Shown piece by piece: positions 39,486 to 48,228 of a stretch of 64,000 bases of DNA. A program made the position numbers and the translations under genes. The stretch lies in contig NZ_CP053985.1 of assembly GCF_013267355.1 (NCBI RefSeq), forward strand, positions 3,038,001 to 3,102,000. The letters run 5' to 3'. This DNA comes from Achromobacter pestifer. Its GTDB lineage: Bacteria; Pseudomonadota; Gammaproteobacteria; Burkholderiales; Burkholderiaceae_B. How positions within the stretch are numbered: the stretch's first letter is position 1; every line of letters begins with the position of its first letter. Below the pieces are notes generated by a model. The model was not told the origin of the DNA. It saw only the letters and a list, made by a program, of their open reading frames with translations, and made no database searches.

Positions 39486-39900
39486 AACGAGAGAGTACTT
39501 GAGGTTGGCCGATTTTCAGTTTTTCCCAGTATGGAAGTATGACGAAGACAGTGAGTTGTTTCATCCAGTTGTAGAGATGAATGATCTGCCGGAGCGGACG
39601 AGAGATTTGTTCATCAGCGCGGAGTTGGTAACAGCTTCAGGCTTAAGATTTGACGGATATGTAGTCGGAGTTGAAAGAATATTCTCTATCGGTTTGTTTT
39701 ATAAAAATTCAATTTATCATTTAAATAAAAATCTACCTGATATATCCAGAGAGCAGCTCAGGGATTTGATTTCTAATATGGGGGGCTACGAGGGTTTGGA
39801 ATTTAATTCGTTGTTTCCAATAGATTTCACCACTAAGTGGGGGGGGGAGGTGTTTGTCGATTTTTCAGGGAGTATAAATATAGATGTTGTCGCTGCTTAG
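39475..39900 (+). CDS. Immunity-type protein (141 aa)
   Basis: Starts at TTG 39475, six bases after a strong AAAGGAG that lies within the toxin's end. The intact product reads REYLRLADFQFFPVWKYDED ... and is acidic and AT-rich, family not recognised. The toxin stop lies inside its first codons, so translation is coupled. Position makes it the cognate immunity gene of the NRRL-type toxin. Confidence 0.7.
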   Translation: MENKTREYLRLADFQFFPVWKYDEDSELFHPVVEMNDLPERTRDLFISAELVTASGLRFDGYVVGVERIFSIGLFYKNSIYHLNKNLPDISREQLRDLISNMGGYEGLEFNSLFPIDFTTKWGGEVFVDFSGSINIDVVAA

Positions 39901-40247
39901 AGAGCGTGACGGAGATATGAACGGTAAATTGTGTGAAGCCGCCAATTAGGGGTGTGCATGCTGAAGCGGAATTTAATGCGATGGCAGATGACTTGGATGT
40001 TAAGGCCGCTTGCATCCTGTTGAAAATTATCATCTACACCTACGGCTAGTATTGCAAATATGATTTGAGTCAATTTTTAGAGGTACTCATACATCGGGTT
40101 CTCCTTGTGCGGGCACACAGTTTTATAAAAAGAGAATTATTCGAGATGAAGAATCTACCAGATTGGTTTGCATATCCAGAGGGGTTTTTTGCTAGCCATA
40201 AATAACGGCCTTTCGGCTGTTGGGTTACGGCATATTTTAGGCGGATA
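39901..40247 (+). other. 347-base degraded AT-rich segment
   Basis: No intact gene. Short frames read RGVHAEAEFNAMADDLDVKA (about 39948-40010) and, in another frame, THTSGSPCAGTQFYKKRI (about 40088-40145). An HAE followed later by a PC motif would fit a ruined deaminase-type toxin, but frames and spacing do not allow a firm call. Confidence 0.3.
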
Positions 40248-40736
40248 ATGATTGAAAGTACGCGCGAATGGACTGAAAGAACATTTTCAGAAGTCAGTGC
40301 TGGGGCGTTTGGCCCCGTTTGCGCTGGTCTCGATATTCCGCAAGGACTTACAGCTAGACAGTTCGATCGTATATCTTCAGGAGTTAGATCCACCGCTGAC
40401 CCGATGGGACTGGAAGATGGTATTTCCGTCATAGGTTCAAGGGCTGGAGGGGCCGCAAATGTTGAATCGAATATTGACATGGGAATTCGTGTTTCAGAGG
40501 AGCATTTTTATTGCTCAGGGTTTTCCAAAATGCAATAAATGCACGAACCCCCACGACGGCGGCCATCTATAGAAAATGGCCGCATTCATGCGGGGGAGGT
40601 TGGGTTAAGTAAGCTCGGTCGATTGGTTGCCAAAAATATAGCAGTGACATCAGATGGCGTGCAAATTTCTCTCATCTGCATTTTGATTGCCTTCGATAAC
40701 TGCCTTCAATACGCCTTGGTATATACATTCCTTTAG
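40248..40736 (+). pseudogene. Nucleotidyltransferase-like toxin domain with in-frame stop
   Basis: One continuous frame is interrupted only by TAA 40536-40538. Before the stop: AGAFGPVCAGLDIPQGLTAR and VIGSRAGGAANVESNIDMGI; after it: IENGRIHAGEVGLSKLGR and FDNCLQYALV. The GSRAxG-x-SxID pattern is the start of a nucleotidyltransferase-like toxin domain seen in Rhs-type proteins, followed by the GkI-AGEaGL segment of the same domain. Besides the stop, the usual SDID reads SNID. Ends at TAG 40734-40736. Confidence 0.7.
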
Positions 40737-40745
40737 GAGTTGTTT

Positions 40746-41132
40746 GTGAGTTACTGCAAAATTTACATCGATTCCAGTGCTGACAAAGCCACTATGGATT
40801 CGTTGCTAGGTGAAGGGGTTGCTCTTTTCTTTGGTCGCGGTGCCGTTCAGTGGGACGTGTTCAGAAATGAAGTTTTTTTTTCAAACGCTACACCAGAGTC
40901 GATGACTTATCCAGTAGACCGGTCGCGGTATTATGTTGAAATTGATGCGGAATCGGATGCGATAGGCTCTGAGGATGCATTTAGATTTGGTGTTTCGAAG
41001 ATGATTATTTGGCTGCGGGAGCGCGCAAAATTTGTCGTTGCATCATGTGATTTCGAAGATTATGTTGTGGAGATTACGGGTTGGAATTGGACTCCTGAGC
41101 AGCCTTTGCCTACGATATCTAAAATTAATTAA
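40746..41132 (+). CDS. Immunity-type protein (128 aa)
   Basis: Starts at GTG 40746 with AGGAG six bases upstream, that site overlapping the toxin's TAG. Sequence VSYCKIYIDSSADKATMDSL ... AVQWDVFRNEVFFSNATPES ... VVASCDFEDYVVEITGWNW; acidic, soluble, resembling small immunity proteins that accompany the nucleotidyltransferase-like toxins. Intact. Downstream to 41330 there is only AT-rich spacer. Confidence 0.65.
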   Translation: MSYCKIYIDSSADKATMDSLLGEGVALFFGRGAVQWDVFRNEVFFSNATPESMTYPVDRSRYYVEIDAESDAIGSEDAFRFGVSKMIIWLRERAKFVVASCDFEDYVVEITGWNWTPEQPLPTISKIN

Positions 41133-41329
41133 AGTTTGATATTTTTTAGTTTTTCAGGCGGTGCTTAACGGGAGTGCGTCCCCAAGGCACAGTCTGGGAA
41201 TGAGTTTTTGCGGGCAGATATTTGTGTTTGTGAAGTGGATTTAACAGGCTGGGCCCTGCAAATTTAGTCTGCGCACGGTTTGGGTTAATGCGCCGGTTCG
41301 CTCGGTAAGGCGTTCGTTGACCGATCTGG

Positions 41330-41728
41330 GCTGGCGGGCGAACAGCGGCGCAATAGCTACGACGGCGGGGATTACCTGTACTCCGCGATGCTCATTAAGA
41401 AGGAGAAGGCGGCCGCGAGGTGACGCTATCCGGCGTCAGCACGGCGTTGGATCCGAGCCAGACCACATACCAATACGACATCAACGGCAACCTGATCGGC
41501 GCGGTTGACGGCAAGGACGGCGCCAAGACCAGACCCTGGTGATCGACGGCAACGGCAAGAACTTGCAACGCGTGCAGAACGGTCAGACGATCCGGCCGCT
41601 GGTGGTGAATGGCGAACTGCTCGGCACTACCGGCGCAGCCGCAGGCGCGGATGATTCTTCGCCGAGCGTCCGACTGATCGACGCCGGCAACCCGTCGGCG
41701 AACCCTGGCTCCTATCGGATCTTTGCAG
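41330..41728 (+). pseudogene. YD-repeat (Rhs-like) protein remnant
   Basis: GC-rich again. Pieces in three frames read AGEQRRNSYDGGDYLYSAML, then TTYQYDINGNLIGAVDGKDG, then TLVIDGNGKNLQRVQNGQTI, VVNGELLGTTG and SANPGSYRIF. YQYDINGNL is a YD repeat, and the NGELLG ... PSANPGSY part matches the region before LysM in Rhs-like toxin carriers of related bacteria. At least two indels (near 41420 and 41533) break it. It is probably the dead carrier gene of the island. Confidence 0.75.
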
Positions 41729-41924
41729 GGGGAAAGGCCACCCCGAGCAGGTCTGGGTGGCCGACATCACCTACCTCCCGACCGCCCCGCAGTGCACCTA
41801 CTTGAGCCTGGTGACCGCCGCCTACTGGCACAAGATCGTGGGCTATCACGCGGCAGAGAATTTGCAGACCGAAGGCGTGCGACGCGCGCTGGACATGGCC
41901 TTGCGCTCGCGGAGCTCCAGCTAA
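41729..41924 (+). pseudogene. IS3-family transposase fragment
   Basis: EQVWVADITYLPTAPQCTYL followed by SLVTAAYWHKIVGYH and RRALDMALRS is the integrase core around the first catalytic Asp of an IS3-type OrfB different from the two full copies. No ends or other domains are present; it is fused abruptly to the Rhs remnant. The remaining 243 bases before the next gene hold a promoter but no gene. Confidence 0.75.
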
Positions 41925-42104
41925 CCCTTGGCGCACCGCTCTTCCCCGCCGCTTGCGCTGACGCGATCGGCGGTTGCGGGCAGGCTCCGGTCCTGCCGGC
42001 CCGGCTTCCCCTGGCGGGAAAACCTCGATCTGGCCCAGCAGGGCGTTCCCCCTGTCGCAGGAATATCAAAATAAAAAATCGAAAGTTCTCTGGACACGCC
42101 TTCC

Positions 42105-42133
42105 TTGATACCTTATTGTTCGGATCATAAATA
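42105..42133 (+). promoter_or_regulatory. Sigma-70 promoter of the ABC-transporter operon
   Basis: TTGATA and TAAATA are separated by 17 bases, about 35 bases before the substrate-binding protein gene. The GntR/UTRA regulator encoded in the operon is a candidate for binding here. Confidence 0.6.
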
Positions 42134-42167
42134 AATATGTCCGGTCAATTAAATTTGAGGAAAGACA

Positions 42168-43325
42168 ATGAAGATGGGTGTGCGAGGGGCAATCATCACG
42201 GCGGGCCTGCTGGTGGCAGTGGCGGCGCAGGCGCAAACCTTGAAGCTTGGCGTGGTGGGAGGCATGACGGGACCCGGCGCGCCGTGGGGGCTGGCCATCG
42301 ACGGCGGCGTCAAGGTTGCGGTCGAAGAGGTCAACCAGGCCGGCGGCTTGGCGGTCAACGGCAAGAAGTACAAGGTCGAGGTCGTGACCTACGACGACCA
42401 TTACAAGGCGGCCGATGCCGTCACCGCCGCCAACCGTCTGATCGATCAGGACGACGTCAAATTCATCATCGGGCCCATCGGCTCCGCCTCGGTGATGGCC
42501 ATGAAGCCCATCACCGAGCGCAACAAGGTCGTGTTGCTGTCCAACAGCTATTCGACGGAAATCCTGGACGCGAACACGCGCTACATGTTCCGCGTGTTGC
42601 CGACGACCTACGAATACAACAGCCAATTGATCGGCTGGTTGAAGACGAATCAACCGGAACTCAAGCGTCTGGCGATCCTGTCGCCCAATGACGCCACCGG
42701 CTGGAGCACCCAGAAGACGCAGAAGAAAGCTTACGAGGACGCGGGCTATACCGTGGCCGAAGCGAAGTTCTTCGAGCGCTCGCAGAACGATTTCCGCACG
42801 CTGCTGACCAGCATCCTGGCCAAGAACGTCGACTTCATCGAACTCGACACTGTCCCGCCCGGTCCGGCCGGTATCGTCATCCGGCAGGCGCGCGAGATGG
42901 GATTCAAGGGGCGCTTCACCAAATTCGGTGGCAACAACGTGGCCGAGACGGTGAAGTCCGCCGGTGCGGAGAACGCCGAGGGCACGCTGGTCTATCTCTC
43001 GGCGGACCCGACGAGCGCGCCCTATGCGCGCCTGAGCTCGGCATACGCCAAGTTCCATGGCAACAGCATGGACGACTTCGCCTTCTACTTTTATGACGCC
43101 ACGCGCCTGCTGTTCAAGGCGATCGCCGAGGCCGGCACCGTGGACGATACCGCCGCCGTCGTGAAGAAGATCGAGGCCAGCCCGAGCTTCGATGGCATCC
43201 AGGGCAGCATCGTCTGGGGCGGCAAGGACGTCTACGGCGTCAACCACCAGATCGCCACGCCCGCCTACCTGGGGATCATCAAGGGCGGCAAGGCCGAGGT
43301 CATAGGCAAGTTCGACGCCCGCTGA
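42168..43325 (+). CDS. Branched-chain-type ABC transporter substrate-binding protein
   Basis: Periplasmic type I binding protein (LivJ-like, 385 residues). The signal peptide ends at about AAQAQ (residue 23); then TLKLGVVGGMTGPGAPWG, the TYDDHYKAADAVTAANRLI block, and the two-lobe fold with FIIGPIGSASVMAMKPI. GAGG-type Shine-Dalgarno precedes the ATG. It heads a ten-gene operon that also encodes a CoA ligase and an enoyl-CoA hydratase-fold enzyme, so the ligand is likelier an organic acid (for example aromatic or acyl) than an amino acid. Confidence 0.92.
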   Translation: MKMGVRGAIITAGLLVAVAAQAQTLKLGVVGGMTGPGAPWGLAIDGGVKVAVEEVNQAGGLAVNGKKYKVEVVTYDDHYKAADAVTAANRLIDQDDVKFIIGPIGSASVMAMKPITERNKVVLLSNSYSTEILDANTRYMFRVLPTTYEYNSQLIGWLKTNQPELKRLAILSPNDATGWSTQKTQKKAYEDAGYTVAEAKFFERSQNDFRTLLTSILAKNVDFIELDTVPPGPAGIVIRQAREMGFKGRFTKFGGNNVAETVKSAGAENAEGTLVYLSADPTSAPYARLSSAYAKFHGNSMDDFAFYFYDATRLLFKAIAEAGTVDDTAAVVKKIEASPSFDGIQGSIVWGGKDVYGVNHQIATPAYLGIIKGGKAEVIGKFDAR

Positions 43326-43383
43326 GCACGGCATCGTCCCGCGCCGGGTTGGCGCGGGGCCAAGACCATAACGGCATACCACC

Positions 43384-44241
43384 ATGCAAATTACCTTGCA
43401 GATTGTCATCATCGCGTTGATGTCGACGTTCGTCTACGCGCTCGTGGCTCTGGGATTCACACTGGTGTTCGGCATCCTGCGCGTCGTCAATTTTGCGCAC
43501 GGCGAGTTCTACATGCTGGGCGCCTATGCGATGTTCATTTTCTACGGCACGCTGTCCTGGCCGTACCTGCCTTCTCTGGCGGCCGCCGCGCTGGCCGTGG
43601 GCGCGCTCGGGCTGCTGGTCGAGCGCGGCCTGTTTCGCCGCCTCGTCGGCGATGAAATGGGCGGGATGATCATGTCGCTGGCCCTGGCCATCACGCTGCA
43701 GGCGGCGATGTCGCTGGTGTTCTCGGTCGACGAGCAATCGGTGCGCCGCCCGGTGGAGGGAGCATGGCAGGTCGGCCCCGCCTTCTTCGCCAAGGACCAG
43801 TTGCTGATCGTCGGCGTGAGTGTGATCGCCCTGGCGGCGTTCTACTACTTGATCGAACGCACGCGGCTGGGCATCACCATCCGCGCGGTGGCGCAGGACC
43901 GCGAGGTTGCGCGCCTGCAGGGAGTGAGTTCCTGGAAGATCATGGCCTTCACCTTCGCGCTGAGCTGCGGCCTGGCCGGCCTGTCCGGCGCGCTGATGGC
44001 GCCGGTCTACACCGTGCATCCGTACATGGGCGAGGCCGTCGTGGTCAAGGCCTTCATCATCGTGGTGCTTGGCGGTCTGGGAAGCCTGCCCGGGGCCGTG
44101 GTGGCGTCGCTGATCCTCAGTTTCACCGAGGCGATCGCTTCGACCTTCTACAACGCGACGGTCGCGACCATGGTGTCGTTCCTGATCGTCATGGCGGTGC
44201 TGCTGGTCAAACCCAGCGGCCTGATGGGTAAATCATCATGA
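43384..44241 (+). CDS. ABC transporter permease, LivH type
   Basis: 285-residue inner-membrane permease with about eight helices and the LivH signatures LVALGFTLVFGILRVVNFAH and GLSGALMAPVYTVHPYMG ... VVVLGGLGSLPGA. Overlaps the LivM-type gene by 4 bases. Forms the pore with it. Confidence 0.93.
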   Translation: MQITLQIVIIALMSTFVYALVALGFTLVFGILRVVNFAHGEFYMLGAYAMFIFYGTLSWPYLPSLAAAALAVGALGLLVERGLFRRLVGDEMGGMIMSLALAITLQAAMSLVFSVDEQSVRRPVEGAWQVGPAFFAKDQLLIVGVSVIALAAFYYLIERTRLGITIRAVAQDREVARLQGVSSWKIMAFTFALSCGLAGLSGALMAPVYTVHPYMGEAVVVKAFIIVVLGGLGSLPGAVVASLILSFTEAIASTFYNATVATMVSFLIVMAVLLVKPSGLMGKSS

Positions 44242-45230
44242 GCGTATCGCGATCTTCCGCGCTGTACCGCAAGGACGGGCGCTGGCAGTGGCTGCTGCAT
44301 GGCCTGGCCGTCCTGCTGTTGCTGTGGTGGCCCGTGTGGGCCGGACAGCCGCGCTTCTACCTGCACCTGGCCATCATGGTGGCCATCTATGCGGTGTTGG
44401 CCATGAGCATGAATCTGCTGCTGCGCATCGGCCAGCTTTCCCTTGCGCATGGGGCGCTTTTCGGACTTGGCGCCTACGTCTCCGCGATCCTGAGCCGCGA
44501 CCACGGCTTCTCCTTTCCCGCCGCCTTTCTAGGCGCGGGCATCGTGACTGCGCTGCTCGCCGGGCTAGTGGGGCCGGTGTTCATGCGGATCAAGGGCGTG
44601 CATTTTGCGTTGCTGACCTTCGCCCTGGGCGAGGCCGTCGTGCTGTGCTTCATCGAGTTCCATGGCCTGTTCGGCGGCAACAATGGCTTTGGAGACATCC
44701 CGCCCATGTCGGCCAGCCTGCCTCTGCCTGAAGGGCGTTACGGCGCCTATCTGGTGGCGGTGTGCTTCGCCCTGCTGGTCTACTTCGGCCTGCGTCTGCT
44801 CTACCGGCGGGAGTGGGGCATGATCGCGGCATCGCTGCAGCAGAACGAAGCCCTGGTGGTTTCCGGCGGACTCAACGTGCTCAGCTTCCGCGTCAGCGTC
44901 TTCGTCCTGAGCGCCGCGATTACGGGTTTCGCGGGCAGCCTCTACGCCCACTACCAGGGCTATATTTCACCGGATGCCTTCGGATTCTGGACCGCCGTCA
45001 ATGCCGTCATCATGAACGTGCTGGGCGGGGTCGGCGCCTTGATCGGAGCCGTGATCGGAGCGATGCTGCTGGTGCCGTTGCCGGAACTGCTGCGTGGGTT
45101 GCAGCAGTATCAGCGGCTCATTTACGGCCTTACCCTGATCCTGCTGCTGCTCTTCATGCCGCAAGGCTTGACCGCGCTGGCGCGCTCCGTGGTGGCGCGC
45201 GTCCGCATCGAACGCGGAGGCCAGCCATGA
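44238..45230 (+). CDS. ABC transporter permease, LivM type
   Basis: 330-residue permease with about nine helices and the LivM motifs MNLLLRIGQLSLAHGALFGL and AGSLYAHYQGYISP ... VLGGVGALIGAVIG. Overlaps both neighbours by 4 bases (ATGA), so the transporter subunits are translated together. Confidence 0.93.
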   Translation: MSVSRSSALYRKDGRWQWLLHGLAVLLLLWWPVWAGQPRFYLHLAIMVAIYAVLAMSMNLLLRIGQLSLAHGALFGLGAYVSAILSRDHGFSFPAAFLGAGIVTALLAGLVGPVFMRIKGVHFALLTFALGEAVVLCFIEFHGLFGGNNGFGDIPPMSASLPLPEGRYGAYLVAVCFALLVYFGLRLLYRREWGMIAASLQQNEALVVSGGLNVLSFRVSVFVLSAAITGFAGSLYAHYQGYISPDAFGFWTAVNAVIMNVLGGVGALIGAVIGAMLLVPLPELLRGLQQYQRLIYGLTLILLLLFMPQGLTALARSVVARVRIERGGQP

Positions 45231-45997
45231 CGGCGCAACTCAGCGTGGAAGGCCTGAGCCGGTTCTACGGCGGCATCCGCGCCGTCGACGACGTGTCCTT
45301 CGCCACGGTGCCTGGGCAGATTACCGGCGTGATCGGACCCAATGGCGCCGGCAAGACCACCCTGTTCAACCTGATCGCCGGATCGGCGCGTCCGTCCGCC
45401 GGCACGGTGCGCATGAATGGCGAAACTCTCACCGGCACGCCGGCGGCCGCCGTGGCCAGGAAAGGGCTGGTTAGGACCTTCCAGTCCACCAACGTGTTCG
45501 CAGGCCATAGCGTCTACGAGAATCTGTACCGCGCGGCCTTGTTCCGCCAGTTTCCGTCGCCGCCGTTGCTGTTCAATCCCTGGGGCTTGCGGCGCGGCCG
45601 CCAGCAGGCGGCGCGCATGGCCGGGCAGGCGCTCGAGCTGATCGGCCAGACGGCCCTGGCCGATGCGCAGGCGGGTTCATTGGCGTATGGCTTGCAGAAG
45701 ATCCTGGGCGTGGGCATGGCCTTGACCGCGATGCCGGCCATGCTTCTGATGGATGAGCCTGCGGCGGGCCTGAATCCCGTCGAAACCGTGGCGATGGCGG
45801 ACCTGATCGAACGCATACATGGCACCGGCATCGACGTGGTCGTGGTCGAGCACGACATGGGCCTGGTCATGAGGCTCTGCCAGCGCCTGGTGGTACTGGT
45901 CAACGGCAGGCTGCTGGCCGAGGGCGAACGGGAGCAGGTGCAGCGGGACCCCAGGGTGATCGAAGCCTATTTGGGAGCGGATCTTGACGATGCTTGA
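45227..45997 (+). CDS. ABC transporter ATPase, LivG type
   Basis: 256 residues: Walker A GPNGAGKTT, Q-loop FQSTNVF, Walker B AMLLMDEPAAGLNP and switch VVVEHDM. The ABC signature is unusual: where LSYGQQRR is expected it reads LAYGLQKIL, an atypical but probably functional variant. The ATG at 45227 overlaps the LivM stop. Confidence 0.9.
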   Translation: MTAQLSVEGLSRFYGGIRAVDDVSFATVPGQITGVIGPNGAGKTTLFNLIAGSARPSAGTVRMNGETLTGTPAAAVARKGLVRTFQSTNVFAGHSVYENLYRAALFRQFPSPPLLFNPWGLRRGRQQAARMAGQALELIGQTALADAQAGSLAYGLQKILGVGMALTAMPAMLLMDEPAAGLNPVETVAMADLIERIHGTGIDVVVVEHDMGLVMRLCQRLVVLVNGRLLAEGEREQVQRDPRVIEAYLGADLDDA

Positions 45998-46718
45998 AGT
46001 CGACCGCCTGTCGGTCAGTTACGGCGCGGTTCTGGCCCTGGACCAGGTGTCGTTCAGTGTGGACGCCGGCACGGTGTGCGCGGTGATCGGCGCCAACGGT
46101 GCGGGGAAGTCCACGCTGATGAAGGCCATCATTGGGCTGGTCCCGGTGCGCGGCGGCGAAATCCGCCTGCAGGGCACGGCGGTTCATGCGCTAGGAACGG
46201 AGAAACGCGTGGCCATGGGCCTGGCCTTGTCGCCGGAGGGGCGGCGGCTGTTCCCGGAACTCAGCGTGCGCGAGAACCTGATGATGGGCGCGTACCTGCG
46301 CCACGACCGTGCCGCAATCCAGGCGGACATCGCGCGTGTCTACGGCTACTTCCCCAGACTGAAGGAGCGCGAATGCAGCCAGGGCAGGCATCTGTCCGGC
46401 GGCGAGCAGCAGATGGCGGCCATCGGCCGCGCGCTGATGTCGCGCCCGCGGCTGTTGCTGCTGGACGAGCCTTCCCTGGGCCTGGCGCCGGCGGTGACGC
46501 TGGAGATGGCCCGCGCGATCAGGCAGATCAGCCAGGATGGCACCACCATCATCCTGGTCGAGCAGAATGCGCGGCTTGCGCTCAAACTATCCCACCACGC
46601 GGTCGTGCTGGAAACCGGGCGTCTGGTCCTGGCCGGCGACAGCGTGTCGATTTTGAACAATCCCCAGGTGGCGGCGGCGTACCTGGGGCACGGAGCCGAG
46701 ACTACCCACCATGCCTAA
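45984..46718 (+). CDS. ABC transporter ATPase, LivF type
   Basis: About 244 residues with Walker A GANGAGKST, signature LSGGEQQMAA, Walker B LLLLDEPSLGLAP and ILVEQNARLAL. The TTG at 45984 has GGAG at the right distance; ATG 45990 is the alternative and differs by two residues. It overlaps the LivG gene by 14 bases and the CoA ligase by 8. Confidence 0.92.
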   Translation: MTMLEVDRLSVSYGAVLALDQVSFSVDAGTVCAVIGANGAGKSTLMKAIIGLVPVRGGEIRLQGTAVHALGTEKRVAMGLALSPEGRRLFPELSVRENLMMGAYLRHDRAAIQADIARVYGYFPRLKERECSQGRHLSGGEQQMAAIGRALMSRPRLLLLDEPSLGLAPAVTLEMARAIRQISQDGTTIILVEQNARLALKLSHHAVVLETGRLVLAGDSVSILNNPQVAAAYLGHGAETTHHA

Positions 46719-48228
46719 CATCTATCAGGTTGCCATGTTCAACGCCGAGCGGCATCCCGGCAAGACGGCGGTGTCTGACGACAGGCAGCAATTGACGTTC
46801 GCGCAGCTATGCGAACGGGCGCGGGCGCTGGCGCGCTATCTGGCCGGATTGGGCGTGGCGCACGGCGACCGGGTGGCCGTGATGACGGGCAACTCCATTG
46901 ACTACCTGGCCCTGTTGCATGCGACCGCGCTGGGCGGGTTTGCGCTGGTTCCGGTCAATACCCGCTACGGCCTGGCGGAATTGAAGCACCTGGTGCGTGA
47001 CGCGGAGCCCAAGGTCTGCCTGTACGACGCCGTGCACCAGCCACTGGTGGAGGCGCTGCGGCAGGACCGGGAATTGTCGGCGCAGCCGGTCTGGCTGGAA
47101 ACCTTGCCTGCCGAACTGCCCGATCCTCCCGCCGATCCGGTCACGCGCCGATTCGGCACGGTGCAGGATGGCGATGTCGCCATCATCATGTACACATCGG
47201 GCACCACCTCCACCCCCAAGGGAGCCATGCTGACGCATGGCAACCTGTCCGCCAACGCGGTCAACTACATCATGGAGCTGGGCATCGATTCGCAGGCGCA
47301 CTCGCTGCTGGCGACGCCGCTGTTTCACATCGGCGGCTTCGGCGTGGTCAATGGCCCGATCCTGTATGCCGGCGGCAGCCTGCACGTCGTGCCGCGCTTC
47401 GATGCCGACGCTGTGATCCAGGCCCTGCTGCGGCACCAGCCCACGCACCTGTTCCTGCTGTCGGCGATGTGGGTGGGGCTGACCGACCATCCCGGTTTCG
47501 GCTCGCACCGCCTGCCGTCGGTGACGTTCGTGCAGACGGCGGCCGCGCCCCTGGGCGAGTGGCGCCAGGCGCTGATACGCAGCGTGTTTCCAAACGCTGA
47601 ATTCAGCTGGGGTTTCGGCATGACGGAAAGCTGCGTCACGACCATCAAGAACCGCTACACCCGCGAGATCCTGGATCATCCGGGTTCCATCGGCTACCTT
47701 TGGCGGCATGTGCAGTACCGCCTGGTGAACGCCGACGGCGACGTGCTGGAAGACCAGCGCGGTCCCGGCGAACTGCAGGTCAGAGGCCCCACGGTATTCA
47801 AGGGCTACTGGAAGCAGCCGGAACTGACCGCGCAGATGCTGGACGGCCAGGGCTGGCTGCACACAGGCGACCTGATCCGTATCGACGGCGACGGCTACGC
47901 GCATTTCCTGGGACGCAGCAAGGACATGATCAAGACGGGCGGCGAGAACGTCGCGGCGCTCGAAGTCGAGAATTGCCTGACCGGCCATACCGACGTGCGC
48001 GAGGCCGCCGCTTTCGGGCTGCCGCATGAATACTGGGGCGAGGAGCTGGTGGCGGCGGTGGTGCCGGCGGCCGGACGCAGCCCCGATGTGGCCGACTTGC
48101 GCGAGCATTGCCGCAATCAGCTGTCGGGCTTCAAGGTGCCCAAGCGCATTTTCATCGTAGATTCCTTGCCGCAGTCATCCTCCGGCAAGGTGCAGAAATT
48201 CCGCCTGCGGGAGCTATTTCTATCATGA
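46711..48228 (+). CDS. Acyl-CoA synthetase (AMP-binding)
   Basis: Activates a carboxylic acid to its CoA thioester via an acyl-AMP. 505 residues of the ANL superfamily: P-loop YTSGTTSTPKGA (about 167-178), WGFGMTES, the hinge GWLHTGDLIRIDGDGYAHFLGRSKD region and the C-terminal catalytic lysine in SSSGKVQKF. Embedded in the importer operon by overlapping starts, so it should activate the imported acid. Chain or ring specificity is not readable. Confidence 0.92.
   Translation: MPNIYQVAMFNAERHPGKTAVSDDRQQLTFAQLCERARALARYLAGLGVAHGDRVAVMTGNSIDYLALLHATALGGFALVPVNTRYGLAELKHLVRDAEPKVCLYDAVHQPLVEALRQDRELSAQPVWLETLPAELPDPPADPVTRRFGTVQDGDVAIIMYTSGTTSTPKGAMLTHGNLSANAVNYIMELGIDSQAHSLLATPLFHIGGFGVVNGPILYAGGSLHVVPRFDADAVIQALLRHQPTHLFLLSAMWVGLTDHPGFGSHRLPSVTFVQTAAAPLGEWRQALIRSVFPNAEFSWGFGMTESCVTTIKNRYTREILDHPGSIGYLWRHVQYRLVNADGDVLEDQRGPGELQVRGPTVFKGYWKQPELTAQMLDGQGWLHTGDLIRIDGDGYAHFLGRSKDMIKTGGENVAALEVENCLTGHTDVREAAAFGLPHEYWGEELVAAVVPAAGRSPDVADLREHCRNQLSGFKVPKRIFIVDSLPQSSSGKVQKFRLRELFLS

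Noticed and set aside
39901..40247. Deaminase-type toxin (HAE and PC motifs)
   Set aside because: The two motifs are in different frames with stops between, and the second Cys of the PCxxC pattern is absent.
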